From RBC038 sp041390625 (GTDB lineage Bacteria; Chloroflexota; Dehalococcoidia; UBA2979), in contig JAWKPM010000008.1 of assembly GCA_041390625.1 (NCBI GenBank), positions 62,001-126,000 of the forward strand: a DNA stretch of 64,000 nucleotides. Reading direction: 5' to 3'. The number at the start of each line of letters is the position of its first letter. Position 1 is the stretch's first letter. Made by a program: the position numbers and the translations under genes. Below the pieces are notes generated by a model that saw only the letters and a list, made by a program, of their open reading frames with translations, made no database searches and had not been told where the DNA came from. Below are positions 52,494 through 61,318 of this stretch, one piece after another.

Positions 52494-54059
52494 CTAGTCC
52501 TGTTCGGCTCCAGGACCGCCGGCGTGGGATGGCTTGTTCTTGTTCTTGCTCTTGTCCGCGCCACGGCCGTTGCCGGGCTTGGACTGGTCGTCGTCGTCCG
52601 CCGACTCGACCTCAGCCGCCGCCTCGCCGTCGTCCTCCGTCACGGACAGGGACTGGGCGTCGGCTTCGGTCTCATCCTCGCAGCGGGGGTGGTCGCCGCC
52701 CTTGCGCTCGCAGAAGGCGTCGCGCTGCTGCTCCTGCTTCGTCGGGGCGGCGTCCGCGGACTCGACGCACTCACCGAGCTCGTCGCCGTGGGCGAGGTGA
52801 GCGAGGTGCGCCTCGCCACCGACCTCGATGGTGTGAGCGTTGCCGGGATTGCCGGGCGGGCGGTGGCACACGGTCACCTTGTCGGTCTTGCCCTCGGTCT
52901 CGACGACGGCGATCGTCGCCTCGACCGTGGCAGCGGCACCGGTGCCATCGAGCTCGTCCTCGTAGCGGGCCGTCACGTCATCGCCGGGCGCCGTCGCCAG
53001 CACGAGGCCGGTCGCGTCCGTGGCGTCGCCGGCGGTGAAGGTGCCGGTGAACACGCCCGTGTGGGCACCCGTCTCGGTTAGCTCCAGCGGGAAGCCCGTG
53101 CCGTCGCTGGTCGAGAACACCTGGACCGTCACCGTGTCGGCGCCATCGGTCACGTCGAGGTCGGCGTCGGTGACGGTGACCTGTACGAGGTCGCCGGACA
53201 CCAGCCCGCCGCCATCGACGTCGGTGATCTCGATCGCGCCAGTGGTGCCGTTCCAGGTCGCGGTCGCGGAGGCGAACGGCTCGGCGCCGTCGCGCGTGCC
53301 GTTGCCATTGATGTCGAGCCAGGCCTCAACGGTGTCGTCACCGGGGCCGCCGTCGCCCGTCCACGCGAACGGCACGTCGCCGTTCACGTCGGTCGCGCCA
53401 TTGCCGTCCTCGTCGTCGTTCGGGCCGGAGATGACGCGGAAGGCGACGGGGACGTTCTCGACGCCCACGCCGCCGTCAGTGACGCTCGCGACGACCTCGT
53501 GCTCAGTGTTGCCCTCGAGGCTGGCAGTCGCGGGAGCGAGGTCGATCGCCAGCTCATCGAGGCCGATCTGGTTGATGGCCGTGACGGCATCGAGGTTGAA
53601 GCCCTCGGGGCTCGCGCCGTCCGGCTGGGAGATCCGCACCGCAGAGGCGAACGTCAGCTCGAGCGCGCCGAGGTCCACGCCAGTGTCCGTGCCGTCGACG
53701 ATCGGGCCGGCGTCGACCCACTTCGTGCCATCGCTCACCTCGAGAGTGGCGGTGGCGACAGGGCCGTCGGCCACGACGTGCACGGTCAGGTCGTCGCCCG
53801 GACCGTCGAACGCGATGTTGTTGTCGAAGCTGACGGTGATGGAGCCGCCCCCTGCCCCGCCGACCTCGACAAAGACGGTGTCGGCGGCGTGCGCGGCGTC
53901 AGCAGCGTCGCCGGTGATCGCGCCGGTGGAGGCGGCGCTGTCGCCGTAGGGGTCGCCCGAGGCCTCGCTGCTGGTGATCGCGATGCCTAGCGAGGCGATC
54001 GCGACCGCCGCGCCCAGCGTCAAGATCTTCGGTGGGGTGAGATGTCCGAGAACCGACAT
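52494..54059 (-). CDS. Large secreted beta-rich protein with CHRPPGNPGNAHTI module
   Basis: A 521-residue exported protein. Signal/anchor ILTLGAAVAIASLGIAIT near residue 12. The middle is low in Cys, rich in Asp, Thr and Val, with Ig-like or adhesin-like units (VTDGGVGVENVPVAFRVISGPN, AWTGDGGPGDDTVEAWLDINGNG). Around residue 410 is KVTVCHRPPGNPGNAHTIEV ending in HLAHGDELGEC, a Cys-His module often seen in secreted proteins of many phyla; its role is unknown. The tail is acidic then basic (KSKNKNKPS). Convergent with the sigma gene; probable surface adhesin or matrix protein. Confidence 0.75.
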   Translation of the reverse strand: MSVLGHLTPPKILTLGAAVAIASLGIAITSSEASGDPYGDSAASTGAITGDAADAAHAADTVFVEVGGAGGGSITVSFDNNIAFDGPGDDLTVHVVADGPVATATLEVSDGTKWVDAGPIVDGTDTGVDLGALELTFASAVRISQPDGASPEGFNLDAVTAINQIGLDELAIDLAPATASLEGNTEHEVVASVTDGGVGVENVPVAFRVISGPNDDEDGNGATDVNGDVPFAWTGDGGPGDDTVEAWLDINGNGTRDGAEPFASATATWNGTTGAIEITDVDGGGLVSGDLVQVTVTDADLDVTDGADTVTVQVFSTSDGTGFPLELTETGAHTGVFTGTFTAGDATDATGLVLATAPGDDVTARYEDELDGTGAAATVEATIAVVETEGKTDKVTVCHRPPGNPGNAHTIEVGGEAHLAHLAHGDELGECVESADAAPTKQEQQRDAFCERKGGDHPRCEDETEADAQSLSVTEDDGEAAAEVESADDDDQSKPGNGRGADKSKNKNKPSHAGGPGAEQD

Positions 54060-54098
54060 GGCTTCGTCCAATCCTGGCGGTGGGAGCCGGATGGGTGG

Positions 54099-54290
54099 CT
54101 AGACGGCGACCGCGGCGGGCTCGCACGTGTGGAGCACGAGCCGCTGGCCGAGCATGGTGAGTCGCAGGCGAGCCGAGACCTCGACGTCACGGGTGACGTC
54201 CGGGCTCTCGAAGATGCGTCGCACCTCTCGTGCCTCGCGAAGCCAGTTCGCGCTTCGCTCGCAGCAGCCGGCGGGGCTCATCTCGTTCAT
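54099..54290 (-). CDS. Small unknown protein
   Basis: A 63-residue frame from the ATG in plus-strand 54288-54290, ending 39 bases before the Ig-like gene and on the same strand. It reads MNEMSPAGCCERSANWLRE at the start and LGQRLVLHTCEPAAVAV at the end, with a Cys pair and a third Cys. GC3 is high and like real genes here. A GGAAG sequence lies about 11 bases upstream. I do not recognise the family. It might belong to the Ig-like protein's transcript. The remaining bases up to 54522 show no gene. Confidence 0.45.
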   Translation of the reverse strand: MNEMSPAGCCERSANWLREAREVRRIFESPDVTRDVEVSARLRLTMLGQRLVLHTCEPAAVAV

Positions 54291-54522
54291 GGCTCGCTCG
54301 CTTCCCGTGTCCCAGGCGTCGAGGCGGTGGGTTCCTCCGGCGCGCTCGTTCACCCCTTCATTGCCCCGAGGGTGGGGTTTGTGACGTGACGCGCCGGGGA
54401 GTTCCGAGGAATTTCGAGGGCCAGCTCAGTGGCGGCGATCGCAGATGCGCGGTCTACGATTCCTTACGCGTGGCATCGAGGTACGGCCGGCGGCGAACCT
54501 CGGCGAGAAGGAGCCCGACCTC

Positions 54523-55560
54523 GTGAAGCGGATCGTGATCTGCCTCGATGGGACCAGCAACGAGCCCGAGACCGGGTCGACGAACGCCGTACGCGCCTTC
54601 GAGATCGCCGCGAAGACGACGGACCAGATCGTCTACTACGACCCCGGCGTCGGGACGATGGGGGCGCGCAGCGCGACGACGCGCCTCGGGAAGGCCGTCA
54701 CTCGCATGACCGGCCTCGCGCTGGGCCATGGCGTGAAGGACAACGTCGAAGAGGCGTATCGCTTCCTCATGCACGAGTATGCGGCCGGCGACCACATCTA
54801 TCTCTTCGGCTTCAGCCGAGGCGCCTACACCGCTCGAGCGCTGGCGGGCATGCTGCGCACGGTCGGTCTACTGCGTCCCGAGGCCGAGAACCTGATCCCG
54901 TATGCGATGAAGCTGTACGCGCGGGCCGGCCGCGGCGACGCCGACGAGCAGGCCAACGATGAGTTCTGGCGGCTGCGCACGAACTTCAACGAGAGCTTCG
55001 GGAACCCGGAGTTCCCGAACCGCTTCGCGCCTCAGATCCACTTCCTCGGGATCTGGGACACCGTGAAGTTCGTCGGCTGGCTGAACTGGCGCGCCCAGCT
55101 GCAGCAGGCGCGGTGGCCCTTCACTCGCAACGTGGCGAACGTCGTCCACGGCCGCCACGCGCTCGCGCTGGACGAGAAGCGCCGCTACTACGGCGCGTAC
55201 CGCTTCGATCCGGACGAGGTCCGCAAGGAGCGCCGCGACCTGCGCGAGGTCTGGTTCACCGGCGTGCACAGCGATGTCGGCGGTACCTATCCCGACGACC
55301 ATCGCCTCGCCGATATCGCGCTGCACTGGATGCTCGAGGAAGCGCGCGCCCTCGATCTCGAGGTCGATGCGAAGGCCTACCGCAAGCACCTCGGGATTGA
55401 GCCCGGCGAGCCGCTGCCCGAGGACTATGCGCTCGGTCGCGTCCACCCAAACGGCTGGCCCTGGTTCCTGCTCGGCGCCGGTTGGCGTCGCCGCCGCCTC
55501 CTCGAGGACGATGAGATCCACCCGAGCGTCGAGACGCGGCGCCGGCTCCTCGAGAGCTAG
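54523..55560 (+). CDS. DUF2235 alpha/beta-hydrolase
   Basis: A 345-residue protein of the DUF2235 family, related to type VI secretion phospholipases (Tle1-like) but also found alone in many bacteria. The start KRIVICLDGTSNEPE carries the family Asp-Gly-Thr motif. The serine nucleophile is Ser98 in FGFSRGAYTARAL. The C-terminal HSDVGGTYPDDHRLADIALHWML has the family Asp and His. No signal peptide. No secretion genes are nearby. The GTG at 54523 follows AAGGAG 9 bases upstream; the frame extends to 54445 without support. Convergent with the LicD-like gene. Confidence 0.88.
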   Translation: MKRIVICLDGTSNEPETGSTNAVRAFEIAAKTTDQIVYYDPGVGTMGARSATTRLGKAVTRMTGLALGHGVKDNVEEAYRFLMHEYAAGDHIYLFGFSRGAYTARALAGMLRTVGLLRPEAENLIPYAMKLYARAGRGDADEQANDEFWRLRTNFNESFGNPEFPNRFAPQIHFLGIWDTVKFVGWLNWRAQLQQARWPFTRNVANVVHGRHALALDEKRRYYGAYRFDPDEVRKERRDLREVWFTGVHSDVGGTYPDDHRLADIALHWMLEEARALDLEVDAKAYRKHLGIEPGEPLPEDYALGRVHPNGWPWFLLGAGWRRRRLLEDDEIHPSVETRRRLLES

Positions 55561-56489
55561 TCCCCAGCGAGCTCGGTAAGGGCGTAGTAGCGGCCGGCGG
55601 TCTGACTCGGGTCCGCTCGATAGACATACGTACGCCCGGGCTCGAGCTCTTCCTCGTAGAGCACCTCTTCAGTGCCGTTGGCGGTGACCACGAGGGCGTA
55701 GTCGTCCGCGCCCGGCAGATAGAAGCGCGCGACGCCTCGACGGTTCGCCCTCGAGCGGCCGAGGCCGGCCACGCGCACGGTGGCGCCGGGCACGGGGCGT
55801 CCGGCCTCGTCGAGGACGATCAGGCGCGCGGCACGCCCGGGCACGAGGTAGGTGAGGAAGAGCTGCCGCAGGCGCCCGGGCCGGCCGGGCACCGTGCCCG
55901 GAGGCATGTTGTCGATGACGTCTTTCTCGTAGCCGACCTGCTTCGGCGTGCGCCAGTCGGCGCCGTACTTGAACTCGAGGTACTCGTGGGCCGGGGACGG
56001 CACGCGGTACGTCACCCCATCGATGCTCGCGTCATCGAGGCGCTCGAACAGCCGCACCGGGAACGGCACGCCCGGGTAATGGGCGATCGTGCCCTCGACG
56101 GCGCGATAGCACTGCCAGTCGATGCGGATGCGGTACTTCATGATCTTGACGGAGGTGTAGAGCCCCTCGGGGTGCACCTCGACGTAGCAGTCGATGCCGC
56201 GAAACGACTCGACGACCGGGTCGATCATGGATTCGTCGAAGCCGTGCAGCCCGACGATCGAGCCGAGGTCGAGGTCGTCGTCCCACGGAATCAGTGCGCC
56301 GTCCCGTACCGCACCGAGCGCCGTGCCCTGGCGCAGGAAGAAGATGACGCCGTGGGCATCGAAGACCTGCTTGGCTTCCAGGAGGAAGCGCCCGGCGTCG
56401 CTGATGTCCATTGGCGGGATCGTCTTCTCGATCTCGCGCATGAGCGCCGCGTTCTCGGCGTCGGAGCGCCGCACATCGGGCTCGGTCAC
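55557..56489 (-). CDS. LicD-family transferase with C-terminal beta-sandwich
   Basis: A 310-residue protein. Residues 35-205 are LicD-like (nucleotidyltransferase fold), with QGTALGAVRDGALIPWDDDLDLG near residues 53-75 holding the metal-binding acidic cluster. LicD enzymes transfer phosphocholine or similar groups from CDP-activated donors to surface sugars or teichoic acids. Residues 220-300 are a carboxypeptidase-regulatory-like beta-sandwich (LIVLDEAGRPVPGATVRVAGLGRS). The GTG at 56489 overlaps the stop of the upstream fusion gene (GTGA), so it is translationally coupled as the last gene of the operon. Confidence 0.82.
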   Translation of the reverse strand: MTEPDVRRSDAENAALMREIEKTIPPMDISDAGRFLLEAKQVFDAHGVIFFLRQGTALGAVRDGALIPWDDDLDLGSIVGLHGFDESMIDPVVESFRGIDCYVEVHPEGLYTSVKIMKYRIRIDWQCYRAVEGTIAHYPGVPFPVRLFERLDDASIDGVTYRVPSPAHEYLEFKYGADWRTPKQVGYEKDVIDNMPPGTVPGRPGRLRQLFLTYLVPGRAARLIVLDEAGRPVPGATVRVAGLGRSRANRRGVARFYLPGADDYALVVTANGTEEVLYEEELEPGRTYVYRADPSQTAGRYYALTELAGD

Positions 56490-58372
56490 GAGGCGACGAC
56501 CGAGGGCGCATCGACGAGGGCCGCCCGCATCGCCTCGACCAGCCGTGCATTCTCCTCGGGCGTCCTCGAGGCAATGCGGAGGTAGCGGTCGGCGTCGGGC
56601 ATGCTCTTCGCGGCACAGTCCTTCACGAGGATGCCGTGCTCGACGTAGAGCCGGCGCGCGAAGTCCGGGCCCGAGGGCTGCGCGTCATCGAGGCGGCAGA
56701 GGATGAAGTTCGCATCGGGCTCGAGCGGCTCGAGGCCGTTCATCGCCTCAAGCTGCTCGAAGAGACCTCGGGTGTGATCACGCGTGAGATCGCAGCTCTC
56801 CTCGAACTCCCGCCGGTAGCGGCCGGCGGAGCGCAGGAACGCCTCGGCGAGCCCGTTCACGTTCCAGATCGGCAGGGCGCCGCGCACCGCCTCGACGAGG
56901 CGCGCGTCCGCGCTCAGGAGGTAGCCGAGGCGCAGGCCGGCAATGCCGAAGACCTTGCTCATGCTCTTGATGACGGCGAGGTTCGGGTGGTCCTCGATCG
57001 CGTCCTCGACGCTCGAGGCCATGCCCGCCCTCGAGAACTCGACGAACGACTCGTCGACGATCAGGCGGCAGCCATGCTCCTCGAGCAGGCGCGCGAGGCG
57101 CAGCACCTCGTCACGCGGTACGGAGCGCGCCGTCGGGTTGTTCGGCGTCACGATCACGGCCGTGTCGGATCCGAAGGCGATCGCGGCCTCGGCGAAGGCA
57201 CCGACGTCGAGGTCGAACGACCCGGCCTCGAGAGGGACGCGGTTCAGCTGGTCTGGCGGAATGACGGCCTCGTACTCATTGAAGGACGGCGTCGGGATCG
57301 TCATGCGCGCGGCGAAGCCGTTGCCGAGCACCTTGATCAACTCGGCCGCGCCGTTCGCCACCGCGAGGCGATCCGGATCCGCGCCCGTCCAATCGCCGAC
57401 GAGCCGCGCGAGCTCGCGCTGGCCGACGGGATAGTTCGTGACGATGTCGCCGAGCTCTGAGCGGAAGCCGTCGAGCATCGCCTGCGGCGGGAAGTGCAGG
57501 TTGTAGAGATACGAGTGGTCGACGAAGCCGTAGCGCCAGTACGAGCCGTGCAGCGTCTGGATCCGGTCGTACTGCGCGTCACGGTCGAGGAATCGGAACT
57601 CCGCAGCATCGAGGTCGCGGTGGTCGTCGATCTCGTACCAGCGATGCGCCGAGACATCGACGGCGAAGAACGGCGGCGCGCCCTCGTCCGTCACGAGCTC
57701 CGCGAAGACGCTCTCGTAGTAGTCGTGCACGCGACCCGCCTCGATGCGCGCGCACAGCCGAGGCAGGACCTCGGCCACGAGGAGCGGCGCCCGCAACGCA
57801 TAGACGTTCACCGTCTTCCACGCGGTCGCGCGTGAGAACGAGGCGTCCTGGTCGGCTCCGAGGACGAAGCTGGCGATGCGCCCGTCCGGCCCGCACGTCA
57901 CAGCCGTCCCCGAGAATTCGCGCTCGAAGGGGGCGACGGCGGCGGCCGAGGCCGGCGCGCGCTGCAGCGCCTCGATGACGCCGTCCTCGAAAGCGACGTC
58001 GGCCTCAACGAGGAGCACGTCCTCGTCGAGGTAGTCGCGCGCGTCCCACAGCGAGCGAATGTTGTTCGTCGTCTCGTAGTCGGGCGCCTCGACGTAGCGC
58101 ACATCGAGGCCGGCGAAGCGCGTGCCGACGCGCTCACGAATGACCTCGCCGAGGTGGCCGACGACAATCACCGCTTCGGTCACCCCTTGCGCCGCGAGCG
58201 CGGTCAGCGCGCGCGTGAGCAGCGGCTCACCGCCCAGCTCCACGAGGCACTTCGGGACGTCGTTCGTCAGCGGCTGGAGGCGATCGCCCTTGCCGGCCGC
58301 GAGGATGACTGCACGGCGAATCGGCGCGGCCGAGCCGGCGCGTCCGTCATGCTGGGATAGGTGAGCAATCAT
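56486..58372 (-). CDS. Sugar/amino-alcohol nucleotidyltransferase fused to PLP aminotransferase
   Basis: A 628-residue fusion. Residues 18-255 are an NTP-transferase (AVILAAGKGDRLQPLTNDVPKCL, YVEAPDYETTNNIRSLW, LLVEADVAFEDGV), most like LicC choline-phosphate cytidylyltransferases. Residues 275-620 are a fold-type-I PLP enzyme of the HisC/CobD type, with PLP lysine Lys473 (KSMSKVFGIAGLRLGY) and the TPNNPTARSVPRDE motif. A fusion of LicC-like and aminotransferase parts is known in PntC of phosphonate-using Treponema. Here the second half looks more CobD/HisC-like, so it could make ethanolamine- or aminopropanol-phosphate. Substrate unproven. Start ATG at 58372; operon with flanking genes. Confidence 0.88.
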   Translation of the reverse strand: MIAHLSQHDGRAGSAAPIRRAVILAAGKGDRLQPLTNDVPKCLVELGGEPLLTRALTALAAQGVTEAVIVVGHLGEVIRERVGTRFAGLDVRYVEAPDYETTNNIRSLWDARDYLDEDVLLVEADVAFEDGVIEALQRAPASAAAVAPFEREFSGTAVTCGPDGRIASFVLGADQDASFSRATAWKTVNVYALRAPLLVAEVLPRLCARIEAGRVHDYYESVFAELVTDEGAPPFFAVDVSAHRWYEIDDHRDLDAAEFRFLDRDAQYDRIQTLHGSYWRYGFVDHSYLYNLHFPPQAMLDGFRSELGDIVTNYPVGQRELARLVGDWTGADPDRLAVANGAAELIKVLGNGFAARMTIPTPSFNEYEAVIPPDQLNRVPLEAGSFDLDVGAFAEAAIAFGSDTAVIVTPNNPTARSVPRDEVLRLARLLEEHGCRLIVDESFVEFSRAGMASSVEDAIEDHPNLAVIKSMSKVFGIAGLRLGYLLSADARLVEAVRGALPIWNVNGLAEAFLRSAGRYRREFEESCDLTRDHTRGLFEQLEAMNGLEPLEPDANFILCRLDDAQPSGPDFARRLYVEHGILVKDCAAKSMPDADRYLRIASRTPEENARLVEAMRAALVDAPSVVAS

Positions 58373-58414
58373 CGGCGTTTCCTTCCGCGATGAGCGCGCC
58401 TCGGATGGGGTGGC

Positions 58415-59581
58415 TCAGGCGGAGAAGTACTCGCGCAGGCGGTCGATCCCCTCGTTGTAGCGGGCGTTGCAGAAGGCCAGCCGGAGGTCGTGCGGCACGC
58501 CGAAATCGGTGCCGGGCACGACGGCGACGTGAGCCTTCTGCAGGATGTCGCGTGCCAGCGCCTTCGAGGAGGCGAAGCCGTGCGCACGATTCCAGTCCTC
58601 GCAGCGGAGGATGGCGTAGAAGCCGCCCTCGGCGCTGATCGGCTCACATCCCGTGCCGTTCAGCTGCTCGGTGGTGTACTCCGCGCGCGAGCGGTAGATC
58701 TCGGTGAGCTCGGCCGGACTGTCTTCGTCCTCGAGGGCGGCGATCATGCCGTACTGGTAGCAGGGGTCGGTGCAGAGCAGCGTGTGCTGCTGCATGACAC
58801 GCAGATTGCGCTGCAACTCCTCCGGCAGGATGGCGAAGCCGACGCGCTTCGTGTACATGCGGAAGCCCTTGGAGAAGCTGTTCGTCACGATGGTCATGTC
58901 GCGGTACTCGGGGAAGAGCTCCAGCGGCGAGTGGAACTCGTCGTAGAACATCGTGTTGTTGTAGATCTCGTCGTTCAGCACGTAGGCCTGGTGGTCAATC
59001 ACCTCGTACATCTGACGCATCTCCTCGGGCGTGACGATGTTGCCAATCGGGTTCCCGGGTGAGTTGATCACGACGAGCGAGGTCTTTTCGGGCGAGAAGT
59101 TGCGGCGGAACGAGTCCATGTCGACGCGCTTGGTGTCGATGTCGATGTCGTAGAACTTGACCTTCGCGCGCGCGAGCGTCGCGCAGTAGAGGTAGAGCGC
59201 GTAGTACGGCCTCGGGATCATGATCTCGTACTCGGGACCGGACACGAGCTGGAAGAGGTTGCGGAAGATCGGCGAGGTGCCGGTGTTCACGATGACGTTG
59301 TCCGCGGAGACCTGTGCCCCGTACAGGCGGCAGTAGTGCTCGGCGATCGCCTGCCGGAGCTCCGGCAGCCCCTCGGGATAGACGCGCCGCACGAAGTCCG
59401 GGTCGTCGAGCTTCTCGGTCATGCGGTCGAGCACGGCCTGAGGCATGACCAGCTCGGGCACGCCGATGGTCAGCTTGAGGACGTCCGCCCCCTCCTCCAT
59501 GAGCTCGTCGGCGAGCTCGTCGAGGACGAACATCTGGAACTCGAGATCGTTGGGCATGAAATCGTGGATGGTTCGCGGCAT
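58415..59581 (-). CDS. Class I/II aminotransferase (aspartate aminotransferase-like)
   Basis: A 388-residue fold-type-I PLP enzyme. Seen are LKLTIGVPELVMPQAVLD, the phosphate loop NTGTSPIFRNLFQL (about 102), NSPGNPIGNIVT, DEIYNNTMFYDEF with the PLP-contact Tyr, and the PLP lysine in NSFSKGFRMYTKRVGF (about 238). It lies at the head of a minus-strand operon, 42 bases before the nucleotidyltransferase-aminotransferase fusion, and may supply the amino donor or the amino acid precursor. The ATG at 59581 follows GGGGGGA. Confidence 0.85.
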   Translation of the reverse strand: MPRTIHDFMPNDLEFQMFVLDELADELMEEGADVLKLTIGVPELVMPQAVLDRMTEKLDDPDFVRRVYPEGLPELRQAIAEHYCRLYGAQVSADNVIVNTGTSPIFRNLFQLVSGPEYEIMIPRPYYALYLYCATLARAKVKFYDIDIDTKRVDMDSFRRNFSPEKTSLVVINSPGNPIGNIVTPEEMRQMYEVIDHQAYVLNDEIYNNTMFYDEFHSPLELFPEYRDMTIVTNSFSKGFRMYTKRVGFAILPEELQRNLRVMQQHTLLCTDPCYQYGMIAALEDEDSPAELTEIYRSRAEYTTEQLNGTGCEPISAEGGFYAILRCEDWNRAHGFASSKALARDILQKAHVAVVPGTDFGVPHDLRLAFCNARYNEGIDRLREYFSA

Positions 59582-59820
59582 GGTCCCCCCTGATGTGCGC
59601 ACGCGCCTGCAGCCGGCAACAGGCGGAGCGCGACCAGGGAAAGCCACACACGAACCCGAAGTCCGACATCGCCGAGGCGTCCGCAGATGCGAGACTCCTC
59701 GCGACGACTCGACGGAGCGGTGCTCGCGCCGGTCACGCGCAGATTAACAGGACGTTAACGACTTGGGGGCGTGCGGGCCGATCGCGGCCGCGGCGGATGC
59801 TCAGGCAAACGGAGGACACG

Positions 59821-60312
59821 GTGCGCGTCTACCTGATCCGCCATGCGAAGGCGGAGCGCCGCGATGCCGAGCGCTGGCCCGATGACTCACTTCGGCCGCT
59901 CTCGCCGCGCGGCCGCGAACGCTTCGAGGCAGCGGCCGCCGCCCTCTCGAGGCCACGCGACGCCGTCGATGTCGTGCTAGCGAGCCCGTACCGCCGGGCC
60001 TGGCAGACCGCCGAGCTGCTCGCCACTCACGCCGGGTGGCCGGCACCCACCTCGTGCCCACCGCTCGCCAGCGCTAGCATCGAGGCGGTCGTCGCCGCCG
60101 CCGAGGCAGCGACCCGCGACGGGGCTGAGCGCGTGGCGCTCGTGGGCCACGAGCCTCAGATGAGCGCCCTCGCCTCGTGGCTGCTGACGGGCGACCAGAT
60201 TCTGCGATTCAGGTGGCGCACCGGAGCCATCGCCCGCCTCGAGGTCGAGCGGTGGGCACCCGGTGCCGCCACCCTCGAGTGGTTCGCTCAGCCTCGACTT
60301 CTCGCGCGGTAG
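59821..60312 (+). CDS. SixA-like phosphohistidine phosphatase
   Basis: A 163-residue member of the histidine phosphatase superfamily, short type. VYLIRHAKAERRD carries the catalytic His8, LSPRGRERFEAAAAAL the second Arg, SPYRRAWQTAEL and LVGHEPQMSALASWLL the general acid/His. SixA removes phosphate from histidine in phosphorelay proteins; other substrates are possible. The GTG at 59821 follows GGAGGACAC. Divergent from the aminotransferase operon, with 239 bases between and no gene there. Confidence 0.82.
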   Translation: MRVYLIRHAKAERRDAERWPDDSLRPLSPRGRERFEAAAAALSRPRDAVDVVLASPYRRAWQTAELLATHAGWPAPTSCPPLASASIEAVVAAAEAATRDGAERVALVGHEPQMSALASWLLTGDQILRFRWRTGAIARLEVERWAPGAATLEWFAQPRLLAR

Positions 60313-60352
60313 CCGTCGAGGCTCAATGCGCGCCTCGAGGCGCGGCGGTGAC

Positions 60353-61258
60353 CTACGACGTGCTCGGAGCGGAGCCGGCGGCGGTCAGTCGGGCCTTCGC
60401 TTCGGCAACGACCGAGTCCGGCAGCGGCCCCTTGAGGGCTGCGGCCACGTTGTCCTGCAGGTGCTCGACGCTCTTCGTACCCACGATCGTCGTGTCGAGG
60501 TCGGGTTGCGACAGCGTGAATCGGAGCATGAACTCCATCCGCGTCATCCCGCCATCGAGCAGCTCTTCGAGCTTCGCCTCGTCCCAGCGGTCCTTCATGA
60601 CCTCGGACGTGATCATGTAGTAGCGGCGGCCCTCCCAGTCGGTCGGGGCGCCACGGGCAACGCCGCCTCGGATCACGATGCCGGCGCCGGCCGCCGAGGC
60701 CTGCGCGATGATGTCCTCGTGCTCCCGCTGCAGCGCGGAGTACGGCACCTGGAAGGCGTCGAAGACCCCCATCGCGATGTGCTCGGCCATGTTCGGCAGC
60801 GTCGCCGAGACACCGACGAACCGGACCTTGCCCTTGTCGCGAAGCTTCAGTGCCTCGGCGAGCGCGCCTTCGGCGTTGAACTCGTCCTCGGTGATGCTGC
60901 GGTGGAACTGGACGAGGTCGAGGTAGTCGGTGTTGAGCAGTCGGAGCGACCGCTCGACGCCGGTGCGGATGTTCTCTGCCGTATGGACGTGCTCGCCTGC
61001 CGCGCCATCCGGCACGCAGCCGCACTTCGACGCGAGGAAGTATTCGGAGCGACGTCCGGCGATCGTGCGCCCGATCAGCTCCTCGCTGCGGCCGTAGTCG
61101 ATCGAGGTATCGATGAAGTTGATGCCGGCGTCGAGCACCGCGTTCAGGATGGTGGCGGCCTGCGACTCATCGAGGGACCGTAGCTCCATCGAGCCGTAGC
61201 CCAACGTCGTCACCTCGAGGCCGGTACGTCCCAAGGTGCGCTTCGGCAGGTCAGCCAT
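60353..61258 (-). CDS. Aldo/keto reductase
   Basis: A 301-residue NAD(P)H-dependent reductase. Tetrad: Asp and Tyr in FIDTSIDYGRSE, Lys in LASKCG, and His in LVQFHRS. The cofactor segment is TTIVGTKSVEHLQDN. It is the shorter relative of the reductase at 2954-3775. Convergent with the SixA-like gene and upstream of nothing on its strand until the enoyl-CoA hydratase-like gene. Substrate unknown. Confidence 0.88.
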   Translation of the reverse strand: MADLPKRTLGRTGLEVTTLGYGSMELRSLDESQAATILNAVLDAGINFIDTSIDYGRSEELIGRTIAGRRSEYFLASKCGCVPDGAAGEHVHTAENIRTGVERSLRLLNTDYLDLVQFHRSITEDEFNAEGALAEALKLRDKGKVRFVGVSATLPNMAEHIAMGVFDAFQVPYSALQREHEDIIAQASAAGAGIVIRGGVARGAPTDWEGRRYYMITSEVMKDRWDEAKLEELLDGGMTRMEFMLRFTLSQPDLDTTIVGTKSVEHLQDNVAAALKGPLPDSVVAEAKARLTAAGSAPSTS

Positions 61259-61318
61259 GATTCACCCTTCCGCGCGCGGAGCGGTGCGCTCGACGCCGCA
61301 TGCTCGTTTCCGTCGATG

